From GCA-002712045 sp028112705 (GTDB lineage Bacteria > Pseudomonadota > Alphaproteobacteria > Rhodobacterales > Rhodobacteraceae), in assembly GCA_028112705.1 (NCBI GenBank), contig JAOGYN010000007.1:25904-89903 (forward strand): a DNA stretch of 64,000 nucleotides. The letters run 5' to 3'. Position numbers and translations under genes: made by a program. Shown piece after piece: positions 46,786-55,496 of the stretch. The notes under the pieces were generated by a model. It saw only the letters and a list, made by a program, of their open reading frames with translations. It was not told the origin of the DNA and did not search any database. Numbering within the stretch: the first letter of the stretch is position 1; each line of letters starts with the position of its first letter.

Positions 46786-46814
46786 GATACACCTTGGTTA
46801 ACTTGAGAAGTCAA
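46786..46814 (-). promoter_or_regulatory. possible aspS promoter
   Basis: On the minus strand TTGACT (46809-46814) and TGTATC (46786-46791) are spaced by 17 bp, 32 bp upstream of the aspS ATG. The -35 is good and the -10 weak. Confidence 0.35.
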
Positions 46815-46917
46815 GAGAACTACCCCAAATAAATAAATGGATTATTACCAGTGTGTTTAAAATAACAAAATTTTTAGAATTAAACATTGCCAATTAAAAA
46901 TATTAATCTGAAATAAC

Positions 46918-46945
46918 TTGCACCCAAAGATACGACGACTATAAC
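46918..46945 (+). promoter_or_regulatory. possible carB promoter
   Basis: TTGCAC (46918-46923) and TATAAC (46940-46945) are spaced by 16 bp, 57 bp upstream of the carB ATG. The -10 matches at five of six bases. Confidence 0.38.
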
Positions 46946-47002
46946 AAAAAATAATTTGTGCAAGATAGGTCAGAAATATCACAAATTAAATTGGATTAAT
47001 TT

Positions 47003-50000
47003 ATGCCAAAACGTACTGATATAAAGAAAATTATGATTATAGGGGCTGGTCCTATTATAATAGGTCAAGCTTGCGAATTTGATTATTCTGGTGCCCAGGC
47101 ATGCAAAGCATTGAGAGAAGAAGGTTACAAAGTAATTTTAGTTAATTCGAATCCTGCTACAATTATGACAGATCCGGATATGGCTGACGCAACATACATT
47201 GAACCCATCACACCAGAAGTAGTTGAGAAAATTATTGAAATAGAGAGACCAGACGCATTGCTGCCAACTATGGGCGGTCAAACTGCTCTTAATACATCAC
47301 TTGCTTTGGATGATCTTGGGGTTTTAGAAAAATATAATGTCGAGTTAATTGGAGCAAGCCGCAAATCCATCGAAATGGCTGAAGATAGAAAGTTATTTCG
47401 TGAGGCAATGGATCGATTAAATCTTGAAAACCCAAAAGCTGCTATCATTACTGCGCCTACTAGCAAAAATGGTTCAAGTGATATAACCGCTGGTGTAAGG
47501 CTAGCAATTGATATTTTACCCGAAATTGGATTGCCCGCGATTATTCGCCCAGCCTTTACATTAGGTGGTAATGGTGGCGGCGTCGCATATAATCGCAAAG
47601 ATTATGAGCATTTTTGTCGAACAGGTTTAGATGCTTCCCCAGTCAATCAAATTCTAGTTGATGAAAGCCTTTTAGGCTGGAAAGAATTTGAAATGGAAGT
47701 GGTCAGAGATAAGGCTGATAACGCAATCATCGTCTGTTCGATTGAAAATATAGATCCAATGGGTGTTCATACTGGTGATAGTATAACTGTAGCGCCAGCC
47801 CTAACCCTGACCGACAAAGAATATCAGATGATGCGAAATTCAAGCATAGCTGTCTTAAGAGAAATTGGTGTTGAAACAGGTGGGTCAAACGTCCAGTGGG
47901 CCATTGACCCCAAAACAGGTCGAATGGTTGTAATAGAAATGAACCCAAGAGTTTCTCGATCGTCCGCTTTAGCTTCTAAAGCAACAGGATTTCCAATTGC
48001 AAAAATAGCTGCAAAATTAGCTGTTGGTTTTACTTTGGACGAATTAAATAACGACATAACCAAAGTTACGCCTGCAAGCTTTGAACCCAGCATAGATTAT
48101 ATTGTTACAAAAATACCTCGGTTTGCATTTGAAAAGTTTCCTGGATCTGAGCCAAATTTATCCACAGCTATGAAATCCGTTGGGGAAGTAATGGCGATTG
48201 GTAGAACCATTCACGAAAGTTTGCAAAAGGCTCTTACATCGTTAGAAACTGGATTAACAGGTTTTGATGATATTGAGATTCCACAAAAATCAAATAAAAC
48301 TGCCATTATTAAGGTACTTTCACAACAAACACCTGATAGGTTACTTCTGATCGCCCAAGCTATTCGTGAGGGTTTAACAGACAGCGAGATAATTGAATGC
48401 ACTTCCTATGATCCTTGGTTTATTGCACGTATTAGAGAGATTGTAGACATCGAAGCTGAGGTAAAAGTTACTGGGATACCAACTAACGCCCAAGACATGC
48501 ATAACCTAAAAATGTATGGATTTACAGATGCACGCATCTCAACCTTAACTGGATTAACTGAAGAAAAAGTCAGGGCTAAAAGGCTATCATTAGGGATAAA
48601 ATCAGTTTTCAAAAGAATTGACACTTGTGCAGCAGAATTTGAAGCTCAAACACCATATATGTACTCTACATATGAAATTTCAGCTATGGGCTATGTTGAA
48701 TGTGAATCTAAGCCATCAAATAAAGAAAAAGTAGTTATTTTAGGCGGTGGTCCTAATAGAATTGGTCAAGGTATCGAATTTGATTATTGCTGTTGTCATG
48801 CATGTTTTGCTCTTACTGCTAAGGGTTATGAAACAATAATGATAAATTGTAATCCCGAAACTGTTTCAACTGATTATGACACCTCAGATAGATTATATTT
48901 TGAACCATTAACTTTTGAACATGTGATGGAAATACTCAGAGTAGAACAAGAATCTGGTAAATTACATGGCGTAATTGTTCAGTTTGGTGGACAAACACCA
49001 TTAAAATTAGCGAATGCGCTTGAAGAAGCAGGAATACCGATTCTTGGAACGTCGCCGGACGCGATAGACTTAGCAGAAGATCGTGAACGATTTAAAAAAC
49101 TACTAGATAAATCTTCGTTAAAACAACCAATTAATGGTGTTGCATATTCCCCAAAACAAGCTTTTGAAATAGCAAAAGAGGTAAAATACCCTCTTGTTAT
49201 CCGCCCATCTTATGTTCTTGGCGGTAGGGCTATGGAAATAGTAAGAGATGATACTCAATTAAAAAAATATATTAATAATGCAGTAACTGTTTCCGGGGAA
49301 AGCCCTGTACTTTTAGATAGCTATCTAACAAACGCTATAGAGGTTGACGTAGACGCGATAAGTGATGGAAAAACTGTTCATGTAGCTGGCATTATGGAAC
49401 ATATTGAAGAAGCTGGCGTACATTCTGGAGATAGTGCATGTTCCTTACCCCCTTATAGCTTAAGTAAACTCACACTAGACGAACTTGAAAGACAAACAAA
49501 AATTTTAGCACTCGCATTAAATGTAGTTGGGTTAATGAATATTCAATTTGCAATAAAGAATGATGTTATTTTTGTTCTTGAAGTTAATCCACGTGCCTCA
49601 AGAACTGTTCCTTTTGTAGCAAAGGCTGTAAACAGCCCAATTGCTGCTATTGCGGCTCGGGTAATGGCAGGGGAACCTTTAACAAATTTTGAATTAAAAT
49701 CACCAAACATAAAACATTTCTGTGTTAAAGAAGCCGTATTACCATTTAATAGGTTTCCTGGTGTCGATATATTATTGGGCCCTGAAATGCGCTCAACTGG
49801 TGAAGTCATGGGCAGAGATACTAATTTTGAGAGAGCATTTTTTAAAGCTCAATTGGGAGCTGGAATAGAATTACCTAAAAAGGGTAATGTTTTCATATCT
49901 ATTCGAGATAATGACAAATCACAAAAACTAATAGAAACTGTCAAAGCTCTAACTAAATTAGGTTTCGTAATAATAGCAACTAAGGGTACGGCAGGATATT

Positions 50001-50272
50001 TAGCTAAAAATAATCTGCAATCAATTTCAATAAATAAGGTTCATGAAGGTCGTCCAAACATTGTAGACATGATGAAAAATAAAGAAATTGACTTGGTAAT
50101 GAATACCACCGAAGGCACTCAAGCAATCGAAGACTCTCGATCTATGCGCGCTGTATGCCTATCTGATAGAATTCCATATTACACTACATTAGCAGCGAGC
50201 GCTGCAGTCGCCATTGCCATTCAAAAGTGGCATGAAGGTGAGATCGGCGTTAAATCATTACAAGATTATTAA
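47003..50272 (+). CDS. carB: carbamoyl-phosphate synthase large subunit
   Basis: It makes carbamoyl phosphate from bicarbonate, ATP and glutamine-derived ammonia for arginine and pyrimidines. The 1089-aa protein has two homologous ATP-grasp halves: the first with IGAGPIIIGQACEFDYSG and RPAFTLGGNGGG, the second with LGGGPNRIGQGIEFDYCCCH and RPSYVLGGRAM. A C-terminal MGS-like allosteric domain follows (about 950-1075). The small-subunit gene carA is not in this window. It converges with fdsA, 11 bp away. Confidence 0.98.
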   Translation: MPKRTDIKKIMIIGAGPIIIGQACEFDYSGAQACKALREEGYKVILVNSNPATIMTDPDMADATYIEPITPEVVEKIIEIERPDALLPTMGGQTALNTSLALDDLGVLEKYNVELIGASRKSIEMAEDRKLFREAMDRLNLENPKAAIITAPTSKNGSSDITAGVRLAIDILPEIGLPAIIRPAFTLGGNGGGVAYNRKDYEHFCRTGLDASPVNQILVDESLLGWKEFEMEVVRDKADNAIIVCSIENIDPMGVHTGDSITVAPALTLTDKEYQMMRNSSIAVLREIGVETGGSNVQWAIDPKTGRMVVIEMNPRVSRSSALASKATGFPIAKIAAKLAVGFTLDELNNDITKVTPASFEPSIDYIVTKIPRFAFEKFPGSEPNLSTAMKSVGEVMAIGRTIHESLQKALTSLETGLTGFDDIEIPQKSNKTAIIKVLSQQTPDRLLLIAQAIREGLTDSEIIECTSYDPWFIARIREIVDIEAEVKVTGIPTNAQDMHNLKMYGFTDARISTLTGLTEEKVRAKRLSLGIKSVFKRIDTCAAEFEAQTPYMYSTYEISAMGYVECESKPSNKEKVVILGGGPNRIGQGIEFDYCCCHACFALTAKGYETIMINCNPETVSTDYDTSDRLYFEPLTFEHVMEILRVEQESGKLHGVIVQFGGQTPLKLANALEEAGIPILGTSPDAIDLAEDRERFKKLLDKSSLKQPINGVAYSPKQAFEIAKEVKYPLVIRPSYVLGGRAMEIVRDDTQLKKYINNAVTVSGESPVLLDSYLTNAIEVDVDAISDGKTVHVAGIMEHIEEAGVHSGDSACSLPPYSLSKLTLDELERQTKILALALNVVGLMNIQFAIKNDVIFVLEVNPRASRTVPFVAKAVNSPIAAIAARVMAGEPLTNFELKSPNIKHFCVKEAVLPFNRFPGVDILLGPEMRSTGEVMGRDTNFERAFFKAQLGAGIELPKKGNVFISIRDNDKSQKLIETVKALTKLGFVIIATKGTAGYLAKNNLQSISINKVHEGRPNIVDMMKNKEIDLVMNTTEGTQAIEDSRSMRAVCLSDRIPYYTTLAASAAVAIAIQKWHEGEIGVKSLQDY

Positions 50273-50283
50273 TGACTAAAGCA

Positions 50284-53064
50284 TTATTCAGCAGCTATTT
50301 TATCTTCCACCTTCTCAACTTTTACGGCACAAAATTTAAACTCAGGTATTTTTCCATAAGGATCTAATGCAGAATTCGTTAGAATATTTGCCGCTGCCTC
50401 TACATAAGCAAAAGGTAAAAATACCATATCCTCAGAAATTCCTCTGTCGGCTCTTACCATAATTTCAATAGCACCTCGACGAGTGGATAGTTTGACCATT
50501 TCTCCAGGCATCGCATCCAGGTTTCTTATTGTTTTTGGATGCATTGAACAGTTAGCCTCAGGTTCAACTGCATCAAGAACGCTTGAACGCCTCGTCATAG
50601 ATCCAGTATGCCAATGCTCTAATTGTCTACCAGTTGTTAAAATCATTGGATAATCCAAATCTGGTGTTTCATCAGGTGCTATAACATTTGCTGGCGTAAA
50701 CTTAGCACGCCCATCAATTCGAGGAAAACCGTCTCCAAAAACAATAGGCTGACCTGGATCATCTTTTGATAAAGATGGATATGTAACAGCACCTTCCTTT
50801 TCCAAACGATCCCAGGTAATGTTTTCCAAAGACTTCATACCTAATTTCATTTCAGAAAAAACTTGTGAAGGATCGGTGTAATTCCAATTAAGCCCTAGCC
50901 TTTTTGCCAACTCAGTTGTTATCCACCAATCTTGCTTTGCTTCACCTGGTGGTAAAACAGCCTGCCTACCCATTTGAACTTGTCTATTCGTGTTGGTCAC
51001 AGTCCCAGATTTTTCTGCAAATGCAGAAGCAGGTAGTATTACATCTGCATAATTAGCTGTTTCTGTCACAAAGATATCTTGAACTATCAAATGCTCCAAC
51101 ATCGCCAGCGCATCTCGAGCATGATCGACATCAGGATCAGACATGGCTGGATTTTCACCCAAAATATACATGCCTCGGATTTCTCCTTCATGAACTGCGT
51201 CCATAATTTCTACTACAGTCAACCCTTTCTCAGCAGAAAAATCAACATCAGAACCCCAAATATCATTAAAAGCCGAACGAACGCCATCATCAGTTACTGT
51301 TTGGTAATCTGGTAAAAACATGGGGATCATTCCCGCATCCGATGCACCTTGCACGTTATTCTGCCCTCTCAATGGATGTAATCCTGATCCAGGTCTCCCA
51401 ATTTGCCCTGTCATTAACGCAAGTGAAATTAAACATCGTGAATTATCAGTTCCATGAATATGCTGACTGATGCCCATTCCCCAGAAAATCATTCCTGCTT
51501 TCGCTCCTGCAAAGGTTCTAGCGACATCACGCAACATATCTGGTTCTATTCCACATATTTTAGACATTTTCTCTGGTGTAAAATCAGCTAAATGAGCTTT
51601 TTCTGCTTCCCAATTTTCCGTATATGCCTCAATGTATTGCTGATCATATAGTCCCTCTTCAACAATAACATTCATTATTGCATTTAACATGCTTACATCT
51701 GCACCTGGACGGAATTGAAGCATATGTGACGCATGCCTCTTAAGTGCCTGACCCCTGGGATCCATGACAATTAATTTTCCACCCCTTTTGGAAAATTGTT
51801 TAAAATAAGTTGCAGCAACTGGATGATTTTCAGTTGGATTGGCACCTATAACAATTGCAACATCTGCATTTTCTATTTCATTGAATGTTGCTGTTACCGC
51901 AGCTGATCCCACATTTTCCATTAAAGCCGCAACGGATGATGCGTGGCATAATCTAGTGCAATGATCGACATTATTATGTCCAAATCCTTGCCTAATTAAT
52001 TTTTGAAACAAGTACGCTTCTTCATTTGAACATTTTGCTGATCCAAATCCTGCCACTCTTCGTCCTTTATCAGATCGCAATTTGGACAAACCATTGGCGG
52101 CAAAATCTAATGCTTCATCCCAAGTAGCTTCACGAAAATGTGTCCAGGGATTAGCAGGATCAACATTCAAACCTTTTATTGGTGCATCACCTCTTCTAAT
52201 CATAGGTTTTGTAATTCTGTGAGGGTGATCTATGTAATCAAAACCAAAACGGCCTTTGACACACAATCTACCTTCGTTAGCCGGTCCATTTATTCCATCA
52301 ACCCACTTAACTTTTCCGTCTTTTATTTTTAGACTAACCTGACATCCAACTCCACAAAATGGACAAACAGACTTAATCTCTTCATCATAATCAGAACTAT
52401 CTCCAATTTGGTCATGGCTTACAGCAGAGGAAGGCATCAATGCGCCTGTAGGGCATGCTTGAACACATTCACCACATGCTACACAAGAGGACTCCCCCAT
52501 CGGATCATCAAAATCAAAAACAATTTTACTTTCATGCCCACGTCCTGCCATTCCAATAACATCATTTACTTGAACTTCACGACAAGCTCGGACACATAAA
52601 TTACATTGGATACAAGCATCTAAATTAACACTCATGGCTACATGAGAATTATCCAGTAACGGTATGTTTTCAGACTTCATTTGTGGAAATCTACTATGAT
52701 TGATATCCTGCTGATCTGCCATTTTCCATAAATGGGAAGATTTATCGTGAGCTTGCTCTCTCACAGGTTGGTCAGTCACTAGTAGTTCCATTACCATTTT
52801 TTGTGCTGAAATTGCTCTATGACTCTGAGAAGAAACAATCATCCCTGCAGATGGTTTTCGAATACATGATGCCGCTAAAGTTCTCTCACCATCGATCTCC
52901 ACCATGCAAGCTCTGCAATTTCCATCACTACGATACCCTTTTTTTCCAGAATGACATAAATGGGGTATCGAGGTGCCTTCTCTCTTGGCAACCTCCCAAA
53001 TGGTTTCGTCATCCTTGGTCGAAACGACCTTTCCATCTAAAGTAAATTGGATTGAATCAGTCAT
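50284..53064 (-). CDS. fdsA: NAD-dependent formate dehydrogenase alpha subunit (molybdopterin, FdsA type)
   Basis: Catalytic subunit oxidising formate to CO2, about 926 aa. The N-terminus is a NuoG-like 2Fe-2S domain (CHSGKKGYRSDGNCRACMVEI) followed by a His-Cys-type cluster region and two 4Fe-4S ferredoxin motifs (CIQCNLCVRAC and CVACGECVQAC). The molybdopterin domain starts at CPFCGVGC. The Mo-ligand region is DHCTRLCHASSV, with Cys rather than Sec, and the catalytic His follows. The frame opens at ATG 53076, overlapping the fused beta gene; the ATG at 53062-53064 gives the usual short N-terminus. The fdsC (FdhD-like) and fdsD genes are absent nearby. Confidence 0.93.
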   Translation of the reverse strand: MTDSIQFTLDGKVVSTKDDETIWEVAKREGTSIPHLCHSGKKGYRSDGNCRACMVEIDGERTLAASCIRKPSAGMIVSSQSHRAISAQKMVMELLVTDQPVREQAHDKSSHLWKMADQQDINHSRFPQMKSENIPLLDNSHVAMSVNLDACIQCNLCVRACREVQVNDVIGMAGRGHESKIVFDFDDPMGESSCVACGECVQACPTGALMPSSAVSHDQIGDSSDYDEEIKSVCPFCGVGCQVSLKIKDGKVKWVDGINGPANEGRLCVKGRFGFDYIDHPHRITKPMIRRGDAPIKGLNVDPANPWTHFREATWDEALDFAANGLSKLRSDKGRRVAGFGSAKCSNEEAYLFQKLIRQGFGHNNVDHCTRLCHASSVAALMENVGSAAVTATFNEIENADVAIVIGANPTENHPVAATYFKQFSKRGGKLIVMDPRGQALKRHASHMLQFRPGADVSMLNAIMNVIVEEGLYDQQYIEAYTENWEAEKAHLADFTPEKMSKICGIEPDMLRDVARTFAGAKAGMIFWGMGISQHIHGTDNSRCLISLALMTGQIGRPGSGLHPLRGQNNVQGASDAGMIPMFLPDYQTVTDDGVRSAFNDIWGSDVDFSAEKGLTVVEIMDAVHEGEIRGMYILGENPAMSDPDVDHARDALAMLEHLIVQDIFVTETANYADVILPASAFAEKSGTVTNTNRQVQMGRQAVLPPGEAKQDWWITTELAKRLGLNWNYTDPSQVFSEMKLGMKSLENITWDRLEKEGAVTYPSLSKDDPGQPIVFGDGFPRIDGRAKFTPANVIAPDETPDLDYPMILTTGRQLEHWHTGSMTRRSSVLDAVEPEANCSMHPKTIRNLDAMPGEMVKLSTRRGAIEIMVRADRGISEDMVFLPFAYVEAAANILTNSALDPYGKIPEFKFCAVKVEKVEDKIAAE

Positions 53065-53065
53065 C

Positions 53066-54754
53066 TTATATTTCATCCGAAAAATGTTTTATTGTTAGTC
53101 TAATTGGATTAGGTGCCGCTTGTCCCAAACCACAAATCGAGGCATCTATCATCATTGAAGAAAGTTCTTCAAGCAAACCCGTATCCCATTTATCTTTTTC
53201 CATTAATTTTACAGCCTTTTCACAACCTACTCTACACGGTGTACACTGCCCACAGCTTTCATCTTCAAAAAATCGCAACATATTTAAGGCAGCTTCTTTG
53301 ACACTATCTTTATCAGACAAAATAATAATTGCCGCTGACCCAATAAAGGTTCCTTGCTCTTGCAATGTATCAAAATCCATTGGTACATTATTTATGGACG
53401 CTGGTAACAGTCCTGCTGATGGTCCTCCAGGCTGGTACGCTTTAAAACTATGACCTTCAATCATTCCTCCAGCGTTATCAATTATATCAGTAATTGTTGA
53501 CCCCGATGGCAGTAGATAAACTCCAGGCTTATTTACACGACCAGAAACTGAGTAACTTCTTAAACCTATTCTTCCATTTTTTTTAATTCCACTTAAAATT
53601 TCAGGACCCTCTCTAAGAACTTTAGATACCCAATATAAAGTTTCTATATTATTTACTAAAGTGGGCTTCCCAAAGATTCCAACTTGAGCAACAAAGGGTG
53701 GACGATGTCTTGGTAAACCTCTTTTCCCTTCTATGGATTCAATCATCGCACTTTCTTCACCACATATATATGCACCAGCACCACGTCTTAAATCAATGTA
53801 ACCTTTTTCAACAATTCCTTCATTTTCTAGTGCAATAATTTCTTTCCTAAGTATTGTTAGAACTGCAGGATACTCATCTCTCATGTATATAAAGCATTTA
53901 TCTGCTTTGATAGCCCAGGCTGATATTAACATACCCTCCAAGAACACATGGGGTTGTCTTTCCAGATAATACCTATCTTTAAATGTTCCCGGCTCACCTT
54001 CATCACCGTTGACAGCTAAATATCTCGGGCCACTTTCTGCCCGCACAAACGACCATTTTCTTCCAGTTGGAAATCCAGCACCACCAAGGCCACGCAAACC
54101 AGATTCCAGAAGAATATCTTGACATCTTTCAGGGTCACCATCTCCTCGCAATTCGAGCAATTTTTCATATCCACCGTTAGCTTTGTATTTTTCAATTTTT
54201 TCATATTCTGGGATATGCGCATGAATATCTTTAGCTTCAATTGCGTCTTTCACTTTTTCTTCATCAGCATAATCTATATGATTGTGCCCAATCTCTAATA
54301 CTGGTGCTGTATCACAACGCCCCATACAGGGTGCACGTAGCACTCTAATTTTTGAAGAATCCAAACCTTTTTCTAATGCTTTTTTTAAATCTTGTGCACC
54401 TTGCAATTCACAAGATAAAGAATCACAAACGCGAATAGTCAGTTCTGGTGGCGTAATTTCTCCTTCCTTCACTACATCGAAATGTGCATAGAAGGTTGCA
54501 ACTTCATAAACTTCTGTTTGACTTAACTTCATCTCAAATGCCAAAGCACACAAATGTTCAGAGGAAAGATAACCATACTTGTCCTGAATCAAATGCAAGA
54601 ACTCAATTAATAAATCTCTACTTATTTTGTGATTTTTCAACAAAAGTTTTACATCTACTAAGGCACTATCCGTATATTGGCGGCCCTTTGGCAAATGTCG
54701 TCCTTTGCCTTTTCCTGATTTCCAAACGCCTTTACCCTGATCTAGAGGAGCCAT
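53066..54754 (-). CDS. NAD-dependent formate dehydrogenase, fused gamma-beta subunit (NuoE-NuoF type)
   Basis: The 562-aa electron-input subunit passes electrons from formate to NAD. Residues about 30-165 are a NuoE/FdsG-like thioredoxin-fold 2Fe-2S domain (CDSLSCELQGA and APCMGRCDTAP). Residues about 200-560 are a NuoF/FdsB-like flavoprotein: GLGGAGFPTGRKW, the FMN/NADH loop GDEGEPGTFKDRYYLE, GAGAYICGEESAMIESIEG, and the 4Fe-4S motif CGQCTPCRVGC. The two parts are separate genes in many bacteria but fused here. The stop is just before the fdsA start, so the two are one operon. Confidence 0.94.
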   Translation of the reverse strand: MAPLDQGKGVWKSGKGKGRHLPKGRQYTDSALVDVKLLLKNHKISRDLLIEFLHLIQDKYGYLSSEHLCALAFEMKLSQTEVYEVATFYAHFDVVKEGEITPPELTIRVCDSLSCELQGAQDLKKALEKGLDSSKIRVLRAPCMGRCDTAPVLEIGHNHIDYADEEKVKDAIEAKDIHAHIPEYEKIEKYKANGGYEKLLELRGDGDPERCQDILLESGLRGLGGAGFPTGRKWSFVRAESGPRYLAVNGDEGEPGTFKDRYYLERQPHVFLEGMLISAWAIKADKCFIYMRDEYPAVLTILRKEIIALENEGIVEKGYIDLRRGAGAYICGEESAMIESIEGKRGLPRHRPPFVAQVGIFGKPTLVNNIETLYWVSKVLREGPEILSGIKKNGRIGLRSYSVSGRVNKPGVYLLPSGSTITDIIDNAGGMIEGHSFKAYQPGGPSAGLLPASINNVPMDFDTLQEQGTFIGSAAIIILSDKDSVKEAALNMLRFFEDESCGQCTPCRVGCEKAVKLMEKDKWDTGLLEELSSMMIDASICGLGQAAPNPIRLTIKHFSDEI

Positions 54755-54926
54755 TTTTGAAACCTTTCCTGTCTATAAAAGATGAAATATTACTATTTTT
54801 TTTTAAATTCAATTTAAAAATTACGACCATTAGTTACTCAAAAAAGTCATTTCACATATTTTTAAACAAATTCTGTCAAAAAAATCCTGAAATGATTAAC
54901 TTTAACCGATCAAATTCACCTTTAAG

Positions 54927-55496
54927 CTAATTCACATTCTGTAACGATGTTTCCAACGCATGCAAAAATGATTTAGCAGAACTGCTTGCTGACATAACTA
55001 AATAGGAACCTCCTTTTTCACAGATTACAATACTTCCCAAATGCTCCATTATAGTTCGCGCAATATCATTTTCTAAAAATACATCTGGTTCCAAATTTAT
55101 GGGACAGACCCGCTCTAAAGCTTTCAAGGCTAAAGGTCCACTTATTCTAAGAATTACCCAAGCATCAGTTTGTGCAGTTAAATAGACATCGTCAGATAAA
55201 GCATTTTTAAAAATCGCTTCTGAGTCACGCTCATCACTTTCAAAAATAGCTAACCATTGATCCATTGAAAGTCCAATAACTCGAGATTTTTTATCTTCAG
55301 AAATACTAGATTTTCCTGTTAAAGGTAAATTTATATTCAAAAGTTTAGTAATACTTTGGTCAAGTAATTTTTGGTTTTCAACAGATGTTGCTAATGAAAT
55401 TATCTCTAAACCAGTTACTTCCTCTAAAATATTCTCACCAAATTCTTTTGAGTATCCATTTAAAGGAGAGATAGGTGATAAAAATTTACTAGCCAC
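54927..55496 (-). CDS. soxG: sarcosine oxidase gamma subunit
   Basis: About 189 aa from the GTG at 55494-55496, which has AAGGAG nine bases upstream and overlaps the soxA stop by 8 bp. A longer frame to 55547 exists but would run deep into soxA. The protein has the GcvT-like fold of SoxG: LSMDQWLAIFE, TAQTDAWVILRISGPLALKALERVCPINLEPD, and a YLVMSASSSAKSFLHALE tail. It stabilises the alpha subunit and helps form the heterotetramer. It is the last gene of soxBDAG and poorly conserved, as is usual for this subunit. Confidence 0.86.
   Translation of the reverse strand: MASKFLSPISPLNGYSKEFGENILEEVTGLEIISLATSVENQKLLDQSITKLLNINLPLTGKSSISEDKKSRVIGLSMDQWLAIFESDERDSEAIFKNALSDDVYLTAQTDAWVILRISGPLALKALERVCPINLEPDVFLENDIARTIMEHLGSIVICEKGGSYLVMSASSSAKSFLHALETSLQNVN

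Noticed and set aside
54484..54930. 148-codon plus-strand open frame across the start of the fused fdsGB gene and the gap to soxG
   Set aside because: Most of it is antisense to a secure gene. The product has no recognisable domain and no ribosome-binding site stands out.
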